Shown here: positions 9,992 through 19,208 of the stretch, piece by piece
Layout of the letters: every line of letters begins with the position of its first letter
Numbering within the stretch: the first letter of the stretch is position 1
Source of the DNA: Sambucus nigra
Taxonomy: Eukaryota; Streptophyta; Magnoliopsida; Dipsacales; Adoxaceae
Length of the DNA stretch: 64,000 nt
Assembly: GCA_949130495.1 (NCBI GenBank)
Contig: OX422208.1
Coordinates: 397,008,561-397,072,560 of the forward strand
Reading direction: 5' to 3'
The notes under the pieces: model-generated
Database searches by the model: none
What the model was told of the DNA's origin: nothing
What the model saw: the letters and a program-made list of their open reading frames with translations, nothing else
Made by a program: the position numbers and the translations under genes

Positions 9992-12244
9992 ATGGCGTCT
10001 TCAAGCAATCCCACTATGTCTGCCACCAGTGTTCCGTCTGCCACCACCACTGCTGCCTCCGCCCTGGGTGCTGCTCGCCAGGAACAGCTGAGGTTTTACC
10101 GTCGCTCCCCCATTTTTGGGGAGGGTGATGGCTTTGCTGTTGCCTGTAAGGCTGTCTATTTTTCTTCCAAGTTTGACGCCCTACTGTTGGGTGATGAGGA
10201 CGAAGAATTGTCTAAGTGGGGATTTCTGCCCCCAGAAGGAACTCTTAGATTTCGCTTGGAGCGAGGGGACTTTCCATGGTCCCATATTGATTTCAAAGCA
10301 CCCGGGGGATCCCCTGCGCACTTTACTGCCTTGAACTCTCACATGCAGAGTTCCTATGCTGATGTCCTTACTAAGATCGGGCTGCAACGGGCTAGATGGT
10401 TTGGTGAGTTTACTCTATCAAAGAACAACGCTGCCCTTCCTGTCCTGGTCTCTCGATGGAACGTGGATACTCATACGTTCATCGCTGCGTGGGGTGAGTT
10501 TACTATAACTCTGGAGGACGTGTGTGAGCTCCTGGGCCTCGATGCAACAGGCCATGAGCCTTACACCGATGAGGCTCTTGATGCTCAAGAGACTGCAGAT
10601 CGTTTGGAGTTGGATCGCATATGCCGAAGCTGCATCGGTTCTTCCAACAAAGCTACTTTTTCTCCCTTGATCAATTATTTCTTCAAGAGTGCTGGTGAAG
10701 GCAGTTCCTCATCAACTGCCCCTGGTCAAGGTACGCCGTTGGAGCTTCCCACCTACATTCTTGTGATTCTTTCCCGTTTCCTTTTGACGGGCAATCCCAA
10801 TGACCAGCCCCGAAGGGACCTTATCAACCTGTCCCTTCGCTTAGCTCGAGGCATAAAACTTCCCCTGGCTGCAATTGCCTTGGGATCCCTGTACACCTGG
10901 TTGGATAGGGATTTATTTGACATGGAACGCTCTATTGGATGTTATAACTTGGCCAATTTTGCCAACAACGTTCTTCTAACCAGCTTTCTCTACTTCCACT
11001 TTCCTGCCATAGCGGCCAAGCCCAACGGTCCTCCTTCGGGTGAAACAATTTTGCCTCCTCGTTCTTTCATTTATCATAAGAGACAAAGTCGAAAGGAGTT
11101 GATTTCTGTGATTGACCATTTCGAGAATTTTGTTATGAGGCCCTATCAGGAAGAGGCCTTTTTTCACACTTGTGAATTTTTTCATCATGATGCCAGAGTG
11201 ATACAGGACCCTTCTCCCGACATTGAGGATCCTTCGCATGCCATGGTTCTTCTTCTTTATCCTGGATATTTGCCCTCCTACACCGAGTGGGGATACACGA
11301 GCGAGCATTATAATCCCAACCGATGCAGCCGTCAGTTTGGGTTTGACCAGGGGGTGCCACGTCCAGTGTTTCAATCGTCAAACCCCAAGGTCTCCTTTGG
11401 CGAGGCATGCTCCTTGTTTTCTTCGACTGCTGCATGGGGGATATGTTCAACAATGGCTGGGCGTGTCACCATTCCCAGTATTACTAGACATGGGGATGTG
11501 ACCCCTTTGTTTGCCACCAAGTATTGGCCGAAACAACTAGCTGAAATTACTGAGTTCGTTGAGGGAGAGCCGGTGTATCCTCCCGTTTCTTCATTTTCTT
11601 CCCTAGAGTTGGGGCTAAAAGGAAACTCTGTACTTGGGATAGAATTCCCCCTAAGCTCAACCCACAAAGAACCTCCTACCGAGCTTCCCCCACTTTGCCC
11701 CATGGTCCCAGTTGCAACGCCAAGACCGAGGACTCCTGCTGTTCCAAAGAAGGCTGCCCCCTCTACGGCAGCTACTACCCACGAGGGGGCTTCTCCACCA
11801 CCTGCCAAGAAGGAAAAAATGGCCAAGAGTGGGTCATCAAAATCGAAGTCCCAGAAGCCCCAAACTCCCGTGGCGGCTCTTCCCATAGCCTCCGTTCCAC
11901 CTCCCATTCCTGCTGAGATGGCTGATCGTGTAAGGAGGGAGGCCCAAGCAGAACTAGACCGAATAAATGACGAGTATCAATGGCATGCAGTCATTGTCCC
12001 TTCCTCTATTGCTTTCTCCATGGTGGTGGTTGATCCTTCAAAGCCAACATCTAGGAGGAGGAAGAGCTCCAGGGTTCCTCAAGGGGTCAGTACTGGCGCC
12101 GCGGGATCAAGGAAGAAGACTCTGGGCACCAAGTCCCAGAAGAAACGGACTCCTGAGGTGCATTCCACTCCTACCCCTTCTGTTGCTGCTACTCCTCCTT
12201 CTTCGCCCGTGGTCGTGTCTTCTCGTTCTCCTTCTGAATCGGAG
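9992..12244 (+). CDS. Antisense PMD gene, exon 1: plant mobile domain protein
   Basis: Open for 751 codons to a GAG|GTATGT donor at 12244/12245; if unspliced it runs on to a stop at 12334 (780 residues). The ATG lies in a strong plant context (GCCATGGCG). After a Ser/Ala/Thr-rich N-terminus (about residues 1-30) comes the plant mobile domain, roughly residues 110-480. Its signature is near 155-183: RWNVDTHTF, then WGEFTITLEDVCELLGL. The remainder is Pro/Ser/Lys-rich with basic clusters (KKEK, SRRRKSSR) that could be nuclear localisation signals. PMD proteins of plants (the MAIN/MAIL family is the known host example) act in silencing and genome integrity. PMD ORFs are also known as antisense passengers of Tat retrotransposons, which fits the position between pol and the 3' LTR. 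The molecular role of the passenger form is unknown. Confidence 0.85.
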
Positions 12245-12351
12245 GTATGTGTGACTGATTTAGTTATTAGCTCCTTTTGTTTAAGGCCGACTATCTTTAC
12301 TTATGTGTATATTTATCCTTCCCCCTTTTTTTGACAACTGTGGTGCTAAGA

Positions 12352-12672
12352 GTTGAAATAGAAAGACCAGACCCCTCCAGTCCTCCCGTGAGCCCTTTTG
12401 TGGGGGGACGCTTCAGTGCATCTCATACCGATGTGACTCCTCCCCGTTCCCCCATGATAGGGCTTACGTATTCTCGTCGTGCAGTCAGTCAACGTGCGAG
12501 GGAAGTCATTGTGGGAGGTGAAGCCATTGATCCTGCGAGTGATTCCTCACCTGAAGTGGTAACCCCGCCCGAAGCGACACAATCCGAGATAACACCCTCG
12601 GTCCCTTCTGATTTACAGGCCTCACCTGAGGTTCCTCTGCCCATTGTTCCTGTTGAGGAGAGTGGGCCTGAG
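12352..12672 (+). CDS. Antisense PMD gene, probable exon 2
   Basis: Open for 107 codons in the frame that ends at a GAG|GTATGG donor (12672/12673), phase 0. The translation is Pro/Ser/Glu-rich and of the same low-complexity character as the end of exon 1. The upstream junction is a problem. The donor after exon 1 is phase 0, but the nearest acceptor AGs end at 12350 and 12352. Both would put the reader out of frame into an immediate stop. A weaker donor at 12248/12249 combined with the AG at 12351-12352 would keep the frame. Either that junction is used, or a 1-bp change beside the acceptor has damaged the gene. Confidence 0.55.
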
Positions 12673-12756
12673 GTATGGTTTCCTCTTTAATTTATTTGTT
12701 GTTGTCTCTTTGATTATTTGGCTTGCTGAATTCTGAGATGTTTTTGGGTACCCCAG

Positions 12757-12849
12757 GTTGAAGTATCCTCGTTGTTGGCAAGCGTTCTTCTTCCAACGAC
12801 GCTGATGAGACCCCTGACTGCCGTTCCTCTTTTTAGTATCATAACCGAG
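12757..12849 (+). CDS. Antisense PMD gene, probable exon 3 (31 codons)
   Basis: Lies between a textbook acceptor (TACCCCAG|GTTGAA at 12756/12757) and a textbook donor (ACCGAG|GTAAGT at 12849/12850). It is exactly 31 codons, open, phase 0 on both sides, and in frame with exons 2 and 4 after splicing. The exon opens with codons for Val-Glu, as exon 2 does, suggesting that short modules in this linker arose by internal duplication. It is too short to carry a domain. Confidence 0.6.
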
Positions 12850-12925
12850 GTAAGTAACACGTAGGGGTATTTCTCCATATTTTCTGTGCCCATTCCTCTT
12901 TTCTAACACTTGGCTTTGTGCACAG

Positions 12926-13192
12926 TTTTCTCCTGATCTTGCACCAACTCCTGCAGTGAGGGCCCAGGTTGGTGTGTTTACACCCCATCCTGATGTAGAT
13001 TTGTTTGGGAGCTCAGTGTCTTCGCCTGATGAACCCAGTATGCTGGCCCTGGTGCCATATACAGGTGATAGAGTTTTGCAAAGTGTGGGGGCCTTTGTGT
13101 CCAGGGACCCCGTTATGGCTTCTGGGGTAACAATCTCGCCCCCAATGGTTCCTGTCCCTGCGGCTGCCCCATATGCTCCCGTTGTGACTGAG
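12926..13192 (+). CDS. Antisense PMD gene, probable exon 4 (89 codons)
   Basis: Begins after a GTGCACAG acceptor (12925/12926) and ends at a GAG|GTATTT donor (13192/13193). It is 267 bp, open throughout, and phase 0 at both ends. The product is a Pro/Val/Ser-rich linker with no recognisable domain. The reading frame runs three codons past the donor to a stop at 13202-13204, which argues for splicing on to the exon at 13981. Confidence 0.6.
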
Positions 13193-13205
13193 GTATTTTG
13201 TTAAC

Positions 13206-13947
13206 TTTTGTTAAGATTTTCCATAGTCTCTGTCCTGTAATTTTTTCATAAAATTTTCTTAAACTTCACCTTATAACGATGACTTAACAATGAAAACACT
13301 TGTTAAGTTTTTTCGTAAACTCCACCTTATAACGGTGACTTAACAACGAAAACGCTTGCTAAGATTTTCCATAAACTCCACCTTATAACGGTGACTTAAC
13401 AACGAAAACGCTTGTTAAGATTTTCCATAAACTCCACCTTATAACGGTGACTTAACAACGAAAACACTTGTTAAGTTTTTTTTCCATAAACTCCACCTTA
13501 TAACGGTGACTTAACAACGAAAACACTTGTTAAGTTTTTTTTCCATAAACTCCACCTTATAATGGTGACTTAACAACGAAAACACTTGTTAAGTTTTTTT
13601 TCCATAAACTCCACCTTATAACGGTGACTTAACAACGAAAACACTTGTTAAGTTTTTTCCATAAACTCCACCTTATAACGATGACTTAACAACGAAAACA
13701 CTTGTTAAGTTTTTTTTCCATAAACTCCACCTTATAATGGTGACTTAACAACGAAAACGCTTGTTAAGTTTTTTTCGTAAACTCCACCTTATAACGGTGA
13801 CTTAACAACAAAAACGCTTGCTAAGATTTTCCATAAACTCCACTTTATAACGGTGACTTAACAACTAAAACGCTTGTTAAGATTTTCCATAAACTCCACC
13901 TTATAACGGTGACTTAACAACGAGAACACTTGTTAAGTTTTTTTCCC
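13206..13947. repeat. Minisatellite in PMD intron 4: 12 units of 56-59 bp with internal inverted repeat
   Basis: The motif CTTATAACGGTGACTTAAC recurs 12 times. TTATAAC/TTATAAT anchors lie at 13271, 13327, 13383, 13439, 13498, 13557, 13616, 13673, 13732, 13789, 13845 and 13901, giving spacings of 56-59 bp. Length differences sit mainly in the T-run between units. Most units contain CTTAACAA, a 9-base spacer, then TTGTTAAG: a perfect 8-bp inverted repeat able to form a hairpin. The array fills the intron between 13193 and 13980. The region between pol and the 3' LTR of Tat/Ogre elements is known as a hypervariable source of tandem repeats. Confidence 0.93.
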
Positions 13948-13980
13948 CATAATTTCATCATGTGTGCTATTTCTTTTCAG

Positions 13981-14742
13981 GTTGCTCGGGAAAATTCGCC
14001 CCCAGTTCTCTCGCCTGTAGGCTCGCCCTTCCGAGAACCTGATGTTTCGAAAAATTCTATTCATGATGATCAAGGTTCTACGACTGGTGCTGCAGCCGAG
14101 AGCGAGTCTGGGTGCGAACTGCCTCTTTCTGACCTAGCTCCTCACGCGTTCTGCCTAATGGTGCTTCGACAGTCTCCTCAAATGCCTGTCAACCATCGCT
14201 TGGTGATCGAACAACTGGTGAATCGCCACCCTGAGACATTCACACTAGATTGCCTGCACTCCAATATTCACGTGATGAGTCACATACTTCAAGGCATGGC
14301 GATCGTTGTTGCTGAAATTGCCAACACCCCTACTGCAAGTGTTACCAGATCCCTTCTCAACCAATTTTTGGGTTTTTTGAAGGAGTTGGGGCGTGATGGT
14401 TTCTGTTTTGACTGGCTTATAATGTATCTGAAGACTTTGAAGAACCAACAACTGATCGGCCAGAGGGAAGTGTTACGAAAGCACCAGGAGGACCAGCATG
14501 CTGAGGAAGCTAGGTTGGTCGCATTAGCGCCCCTTTTGGAAGCAGTGGATCAAGAGGTAAAGGATGCCGAGGAAGCTTTGTGCCCGGTCAAATTGAAGCA
14601 CAAGAGACTCCTGATCGAACGCACACAAGTGCAAACAAGGATGGAGGTTTCCATTAGCGCCCAACGGTCTTTCACGGTAGCTTCTTCGGGCCTTCCTAGA
14701 GATTTTTTCTCTTCCTTAGATTTATCATTTCTTTTAGACTAG
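13981..14742 (+). CDS. Antisense PMD gene, terminal exon with coiled coil
   Basis: Begins after a pyrimidine-rich TTCTTTTCAG acceptor at 13980/13981 and stays open for 253 codons to a TAG at 14740-14742. After a short acidic/serine-rich stretch it has a predicted helical region. A strongly charged coiled-coil-like segment follows (Gln, Glu, Lys and Leu-rich, around GQREVLRKHQEDQHAEEARL and the next 60 residues). PMD-type passenger proteins often end this way. It starts phase 0, in frame with the preceding exon. Counting all exons, the spliced product would be about 1,230 residues. An AT-rich tail with an AATGAA-type signal near 14840-14850 could serve as polyadenylation region. Transcription is not demonstrated. 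Confidence 0.65.
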   Translation, partial: VARENSPPVLSPVGSPFREPDVSKNSIHDDQGSTTGAAAESESGCELPLSDLAPHAFCLMVLRQSPQMPVNHRLVIEQLVNRHPETFTLDCLHSNIHVMSHILQGMAIVVAEIANTPTASVTRSLLNQFLGFLKELGRDGFCFDWLIMYLKTLKNQQLIGQREVLRKHQEDQHAEEARLVALAPLLEAVDQEVKDAEEALCPVKLKHKRLLIERTQVQTRMEVSISAQRSFTVASSGLPRDFFSSLDLSFLLD

Positions 14743-15000
14743 TTACTTCTTGTTATACATATCCTTTACTGCTTTTATCTATGTAATTCTTGGGTGATAG
14801 TTCCCAACACAAATTTTGTAATGCTATATTGTTTATGAATGAAGAATATATACTTTTCAATCCCTTCGCGTGTTGTGACTGTTGTTGTATGCTATAGAGT
14901 TTTGTATTTCTGCAATTCGTCCATTATGATAAAAAATGTCATCCGAAACTTGTATATTTATAACAATAGCTATTCATAACATCAGTTCACACTTGGTTGT
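14743..15000. other. Convergent intergenic region between PMD gene and pol
   Basis: 258 bp, AT-rich, between the stop of the plus-strand PMD gene (14742) and the stop of the minus-strand integrase (ends 15001). It holds the likely 3' untranslated region and polyadenylation signals of the PMD gene (AATGAAGAATATATAC near 14840). I see no further gene in it. Confidence 0.55.
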
Positions 15001-16191
15001 TTACACATGATAAAACTTCAGCCACTTATTGTTAATCTTAAATGGCTTGTCATCCTCTAACTTCGAAATTAAGCAATAACCCGAGTCATGAGCTTCCTTC
15101 ACAACGAAAGGTCCCTCCCAGTTGGCTGCGAACTTTGGTAGAGGAAGTACCCTGATGTGTTTCACTACCTCTTTCAATACGAGGTCTCCATCCACGAACT
15201 TCCTTGGTCTCACCAAGCTGTCATATGCCCTGGAGAGTTGTTTCGTATATATTTGAAAGTGTTGCATCGAGTTATCTCTGTGTTCATCCAACACTTCCAG
15301 CTGTACTTGTCTACTATGAGGGAGGATACTACTTCTCAAGGCATAACGAACAGAGGAAACTTCCAATTCTACTGGAAGGATTGCCTCAGCCCCATAAACA
15401 AGAGAGAACGACGTGTATCCTGTGGGTTTTCGCTTGGTTGTTCGATAGGCCCACAGGACAGCTGGTATCTTGTCATCCCACGCCCCTGGAAAGTCTTCCA
15501 TCATTTTGGCCAAAATATTAATAAAGGTTTTGTTAGTTGCTTTGGCCTGACCATTTCCCTTTGGGTATGCCACCATTGAAGTGCGATGAACAATGGAGTA
15601 CTTGTCCGTGAGCATTGTTACTTCAGAATTGATGAAGGGGGTCCCATTATTCGAGAGAATTACTTTTGGGATCCCAAAATGGCAAATGATGTATTCTCTG
15701 ATGAAGTTCCTCACCACCCCAGCCGTTTCCCGTTTGAGTGGTATTGCCTCGGTCCATTTTGTGAAACATTCTGTTGCTACTAGTATCCATATCTTGCCTC
15801 TCGAAGAGGGGCGTATTACCCCCACTAGGTCGAACGCCCAAGTATGAAATGGATAGGGCGTTGATAGAGAGTGCAAGTCTGTCGATGGGGCATGGATCAT
15901 ATTCCCATTAAGTTGGCAAGCTTTGCATTTTCGAACAAACTCTGCAGAGTCTTTCTCCATTGTTGGCCAATAATACCCCAATGTCATCAACTGATCATAC
16001 AGCTTGGCACCTCCTATATGTGCTGGATCGTGCGCTTATTTGAGGACCTCCACTGCTTCTTCCCTCATGACACATCGCAAGGGCCTGTTAAAGTACCCCT
16101 TTCGATAAAGCTGCCCCTCCTGGACGTAGAACCTTGGAGCCCTTCGCCTCAGACCCATTGCATCTATTTTCTCCGTTGGGACAACCCCCTC
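15001..16191 (-). pseudogene. Integrase: second zinc module, catalytic core and C-terminal part (degenerate)
   Basis: Minus-strand reading with one in-frame TAA (16036-16038), then open to the stop at 15001-15003. In order: a linker (EGVVPTEKI), a zinc-finger module with AHDPAH and CKAC, a core with FHTWAFDLVG (first catalytic Asp), LSNNGTPF and GNGQAKATNK, then a C-terminal region ending FYHV. In active Ty3/gypsy integrases the second and third catalytic residues are Asp (in S-D-N-G) and Glu (in G-Q-A-E). Here they read Asn and Lys, so the D-D-E triad has become D-N-K and the enzyme should be dead. Both changes fit G-to-A transitions. No chromodomain follows, as expected in Tat elements. It is the last gene of pol and ends tail-to-tail with the PMD gene. 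Confidence 0.9.
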
Positions 16192-16194
16192 CTA

Positions 16195-16557
16195 AATGAA
16201 GTCGATGTAGGGCTGCCTCCAGTCCGTTTGAGCTTCAATAAAATGGCACTCAACTGCTTTGAAGAATAGCTGACACTTATTGCATTTTCGTTGTAGCTCT
16301 GCCGCATCCTGCTTCATTCTAGGCCAGAAATACCCCTCCCTTTGAATTCCCCTATATAGCGGTATCTCAGTCGTTTCACAGTGTTCTTTATGCATTTTCC
16401 TCAATATTTGCTCGGCCTCTTCTGGGCTGATGCATCTTAACAGCCATCCTCCTGTATTTCTAAAATAGAGATTCCCCTGGCATGTAAAATATTGGGCCAA
16501 CTCTCTTAGCCCCATCGCCCCCTCACCAGACTCCAGTTGCTTCTTAATATCCCTTCT
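16195..16557 (-). pseudogene. First integrase-type HHCC zinc module of pol (degenerate)
   Basis: Minus-strand segment between two in-frame TAG codons (16558-16560 and 16192-16194). It contains GNLYFRNTGGWLLRCIS, a histidine pair in KMHKEHCE, a GYFWPRM motif and a cysteine pair in CNKCQLF. That is the layout of a retroviral-type H2C2 domain, which normally precedes the integrase core once. A second module of the same layout follows in the next segment (AHDPAH ... GYYWPTM ... CKACQ), so pol has two in tandem. I believe this arrangement also occurs in some other plant Tat elements, but could not check. It is in the same frame as the neighbouring pol segments. Confidence 0.75.
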
Positions 16558-16560
16558 CTA

Positions 16561-17174
16561 GCCTACTTCTTCCTCCATTGGTAGTATTGACTGTACTACC
16601 GAGGGGGCTGTTCTTCGTTGGATCACAACTGTATTCTCATTGGTTTTCATTATCATCTTCTGGGCAATAGTGGCATAGGCGTCTGGATGGCGGTTCATCA
16701 TTCTGGGATGCCTCCTGATCTTGGTCCGATGGAACTGGTTGAGGAGCCTTTGAATGGTTGTTCTATAGGGCGCCAGGCTCAGGTGTTTCAACGCATATCC
16801 TTCGTTTACCTGCTGAATTACTAAGTTTGAGTCACCCTTAATACAGAGTGAACGAATTCCCCTCTGAAGAGCCTCTAGAAGCCCTAGTACTAACGCCTAG
16901 TATTCTGCCTCGTTATTAGAGCAAGGGAAATCTAGTTTGTAGGAAAGGCAAATCTCTTCCATCCCTTTGGAAAGAACAACCCCTACTTTTCCCTTCTTTT
17001 CTACCGAAGATCCATCGAACTGCATCGTCCATTCCTCCTCAGTTGCATCCAGGTAATTGGCCTGCAAATCATCTCCTAGAATGTCTTCCCTAGGTGGCTC
17101 GAAGGTTCCTGAAGGGAAGATGGCCAATAGGTCAGCATACGCCTGGCTTTTGATTGTGCGAGGGACCACACATT
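16561..17174 (-). pseudogene. RNase H domain of pol (degenerate)
   Basis: Follows the RT after a one-base frameshift near 17177. The motif order is of the retroelement RNase H1 type: PRTIKSQAYADLL linker, then MQFDGSS (first catalytic Asp), KGKVGVVL, NNEAEY (catalytic Glu), and after an in-frame TAG (16897-16899) GDSNLVIQQVNEGY (catalytic Asp). The three acidic residues are visible, but the stop between the second and third breaks the domain. Another TAG (16558-16560) ends the segment. In Ty3/gypsy elements this domain degrades the RNA strand of the RNA/DNA hybrid during reverse transcription. Confidence 0.88.
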
Positions 17175-18377
17175 TTAGTCATATTCAGAGAGAATAAGGA
17201 ACCATCTAGCTGCCCTGCCAATCAATATTGTCTTTGCGAGTAAATACCTAATTGAGTCGCATCTAGTTACAATATGAATGGTAAAAGATAGCATATAATG
17301 CCTAAGTTTTTGTGCTACAAAGACCAAGGCTAAACAATGCCTTTCTAAACTAGTATATCTAATTTCTGGCCCATGTATAATTCTGTTGAGGTAGTAAACC
17401 GACCGTTCTTGCTCGTCTACTTCTTGTGCTAGCAGAGCTCCAATGGACCTCGTGGTGGATGTGAGGTATAGCTGCAACGGAGCTCCCGCCTGGGGAGGAA
17501 CCATGATTTGTGGTGACACGAGCAGCTTCTTCAGCCCAACAAGGGACTTCTGGTGAACCTCTTCCCATCTGAATTTCATGTTCCTTCGTAGCAGCTGCAT
17601 CAGTGGGTGTGTTATTTTGGCCAATCCAGGCACAAATCTCCTAAGGTAGGAGACTTTTCCAAGAAAACTTTTCAGCTCCTTAGCCGTTCTTGGACATGGC
17701 ATCTCCAAGATTGCCCGCTGTTTATCCTGGTCCATCAGTACCCCTTGTCGATTAACCATGAAGCCTAAAAACTTACCACTTGTTACTCCGAAGACACACT
17801 TTAACGGGTTCATCCTTAACTTGTACCTCCTGCACCGAGCAAACACCTTCCTTAAGTCGTTCAGATGGGACTCCTCCTTCTTTGATTTGATGACCAAGTC
17901 GTCTAGGTAGAATTCCACAAATTTGTGGAAGAAGTCATAAAAAATGGCCATCATTGTTCTTTGGTACGTAGCCCCGGCGTTCTTGAGTCCAAACGACATT
18001 ACCTTGTACATAAAGTTGCCCAACGGCGTTCTGAATGCTATTTTCTCTGCGTCAGAGGGGTCCATCTTGATCTGGTTGTATCCCACATACCCATCCATGA
18101 AGCTATACATCTCATGACCAGCCGTGGCGTCTATCAAACTATAGATGGAGGGTAAGGGAAACTCATCCTTGGGGCAAGCCCTATTCAAGTCTCTGAAATC
18201 CATGCAGATCCTTATTTGGTTTTTGTCTTTCTTCCCCACTGGTACAATGCTGGATAGCCAGAGGGGATGTTGTATAGGCTTGATAAATCCTGCTGCCAAT
18301 AATCGTTGGACCTCTTCTTTGATCTTTAAATCTATTTCAGGCTTGTAAGTTCTTGTTGCCTGCTTTACTGGAATAGC
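17175..18377 (-). pseudogene. Reverse transcriptase (uninterrupted but severed from its neighbours)
   Basis: The longest open stretch of pol, from just after a TAG at 18378-18380 to the frameshift-generated TAA at 17175-17177. It shows the RT motifs in order: IVPVGKKD, RICMDFRDLNRACPKD, YNQIKM, FGLKNAGATYQR, then the catalytic YLDD box (FYLDDLVIKS), KCVFGV and GKFLGFMVN. The YLDD aspartates and the upstream FMD aspartate are intact, so the fold could be active on its own, but it cannot be made as part of the polyprotein. The end (LSEYD) runs into the RNase H connection, which continues in a shifted frame, implying a 1-bp loss. Sequence type agrees with plant Tat elements. Confidence 0.93.
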
Positions 18378-18380
18378 CTA

Positions 18381-19208
18381 AAGCATCACGTTCAACTTGT
18401 GGCAGCTCACTTCCTCATCCAGCGGTTCCATTTCAGTGTACTTCCATGCGAAGACATCTATGAACTCCCGAATCAGGTCAACCAAGGCTTTTTGTTTCTC
18501 CTTAACAAGATCTTTCGAGATAAAGATAGGCGTTCGATCTTCCCCTTCTCCTACTAGGTTGAGTTGCTCCAACTCTTGTGCCTGGGGCCTTGGTTGGTCT
18601 GTCATGTAGTCTGGTTCTTCGGCGACATCTTCTACGAACTCTTGTATGCTGGAGTTGTCTATCACCATAAACTTCCCCCGTTGATCTACTAAAAAACACT
18701 CATATATCGGGTCAACCTCATTGTTAGCCTTTTTGGCCGCCCGTTCACACCATTATAAGCGGTACACCACTTTTCCCTCTTTAGTGACAATTTTCTTGCA
18801 TTGCCTGCTGGTGGCTGTTGCTACGACTTTTCTCTTCCTTTCTCTGGAAGCCTCAGCGATTCTTTCCCCTGAAAAATGACTTAACACGCTTTGTAATTGG
18901 ACCTCATGCTCGCCTTGGTCTGTCCTAGGCCTCATCTTTTCTTTGAGCTGCTTCGAGATGTTATGGGGTCGAGGGACCGCCCGATATGTTTCCTCGATCC
19001 TCTTCCCTTCGCCACTCTCATTTAAAGGTCCCTTTCTTTCTCTAATCGAGGGGACCCATGCTCCCTCCATTCTCCTTGTTAGAACCCGCACGTCCTCTTC
19101 GAGCTCTGTATAAAAGGCTGCATCCACCAAGTGTGCTTCTTCGATAGCGAAAGGCCTCTTAGTTGCCCTAATAGTCACTTCTGTCCCCTTGATATTCGCC
19201 TTAGCACA
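18381..19208 (-). pseudogene. Protease-RT linker of pol (degenerate)
   Basis: Minus-strand reading between the stop at 19209-19211 and that at 18378-18380, interrupted by a TAA at 18753-18755. It begins CAKANIKGTEVTIRATKRPF, continues as a charged, low-identity stretch and ends just before the RT with DVFAWKYTEMEPLD and HKLNV, a conserved approach to RT in plant Ty3/gypsy pol (FAW ... M.G/D ... H.LN). There is no catalytic domain in this part. The acidic stretch around EEPDYMTDQ is typical for such linkers. Confidence 0.75.

Noticed and set aside
9434..10128. Plus-strand ORFs before the PMD start (67 and 163 codons)
   Set aside because: They cover the polypyrimidine tract and leader, are low-complexity, and the longer overlaps the PMD frame out of register.
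10976..11907. Minus-strand ORFs opposite the PMD exon (up to 178 codons)
   Set aside because: Shadows of the plus-strand PMD exon, with no recognisable domain; the PMD frame has the domain and the start context.
13206..13947. CRISPR array
   Set aside because: Regular spacing, but there are no unique spacers: the whole 56-59 bp unit is repeated, and the context is a plant retrotransposon.
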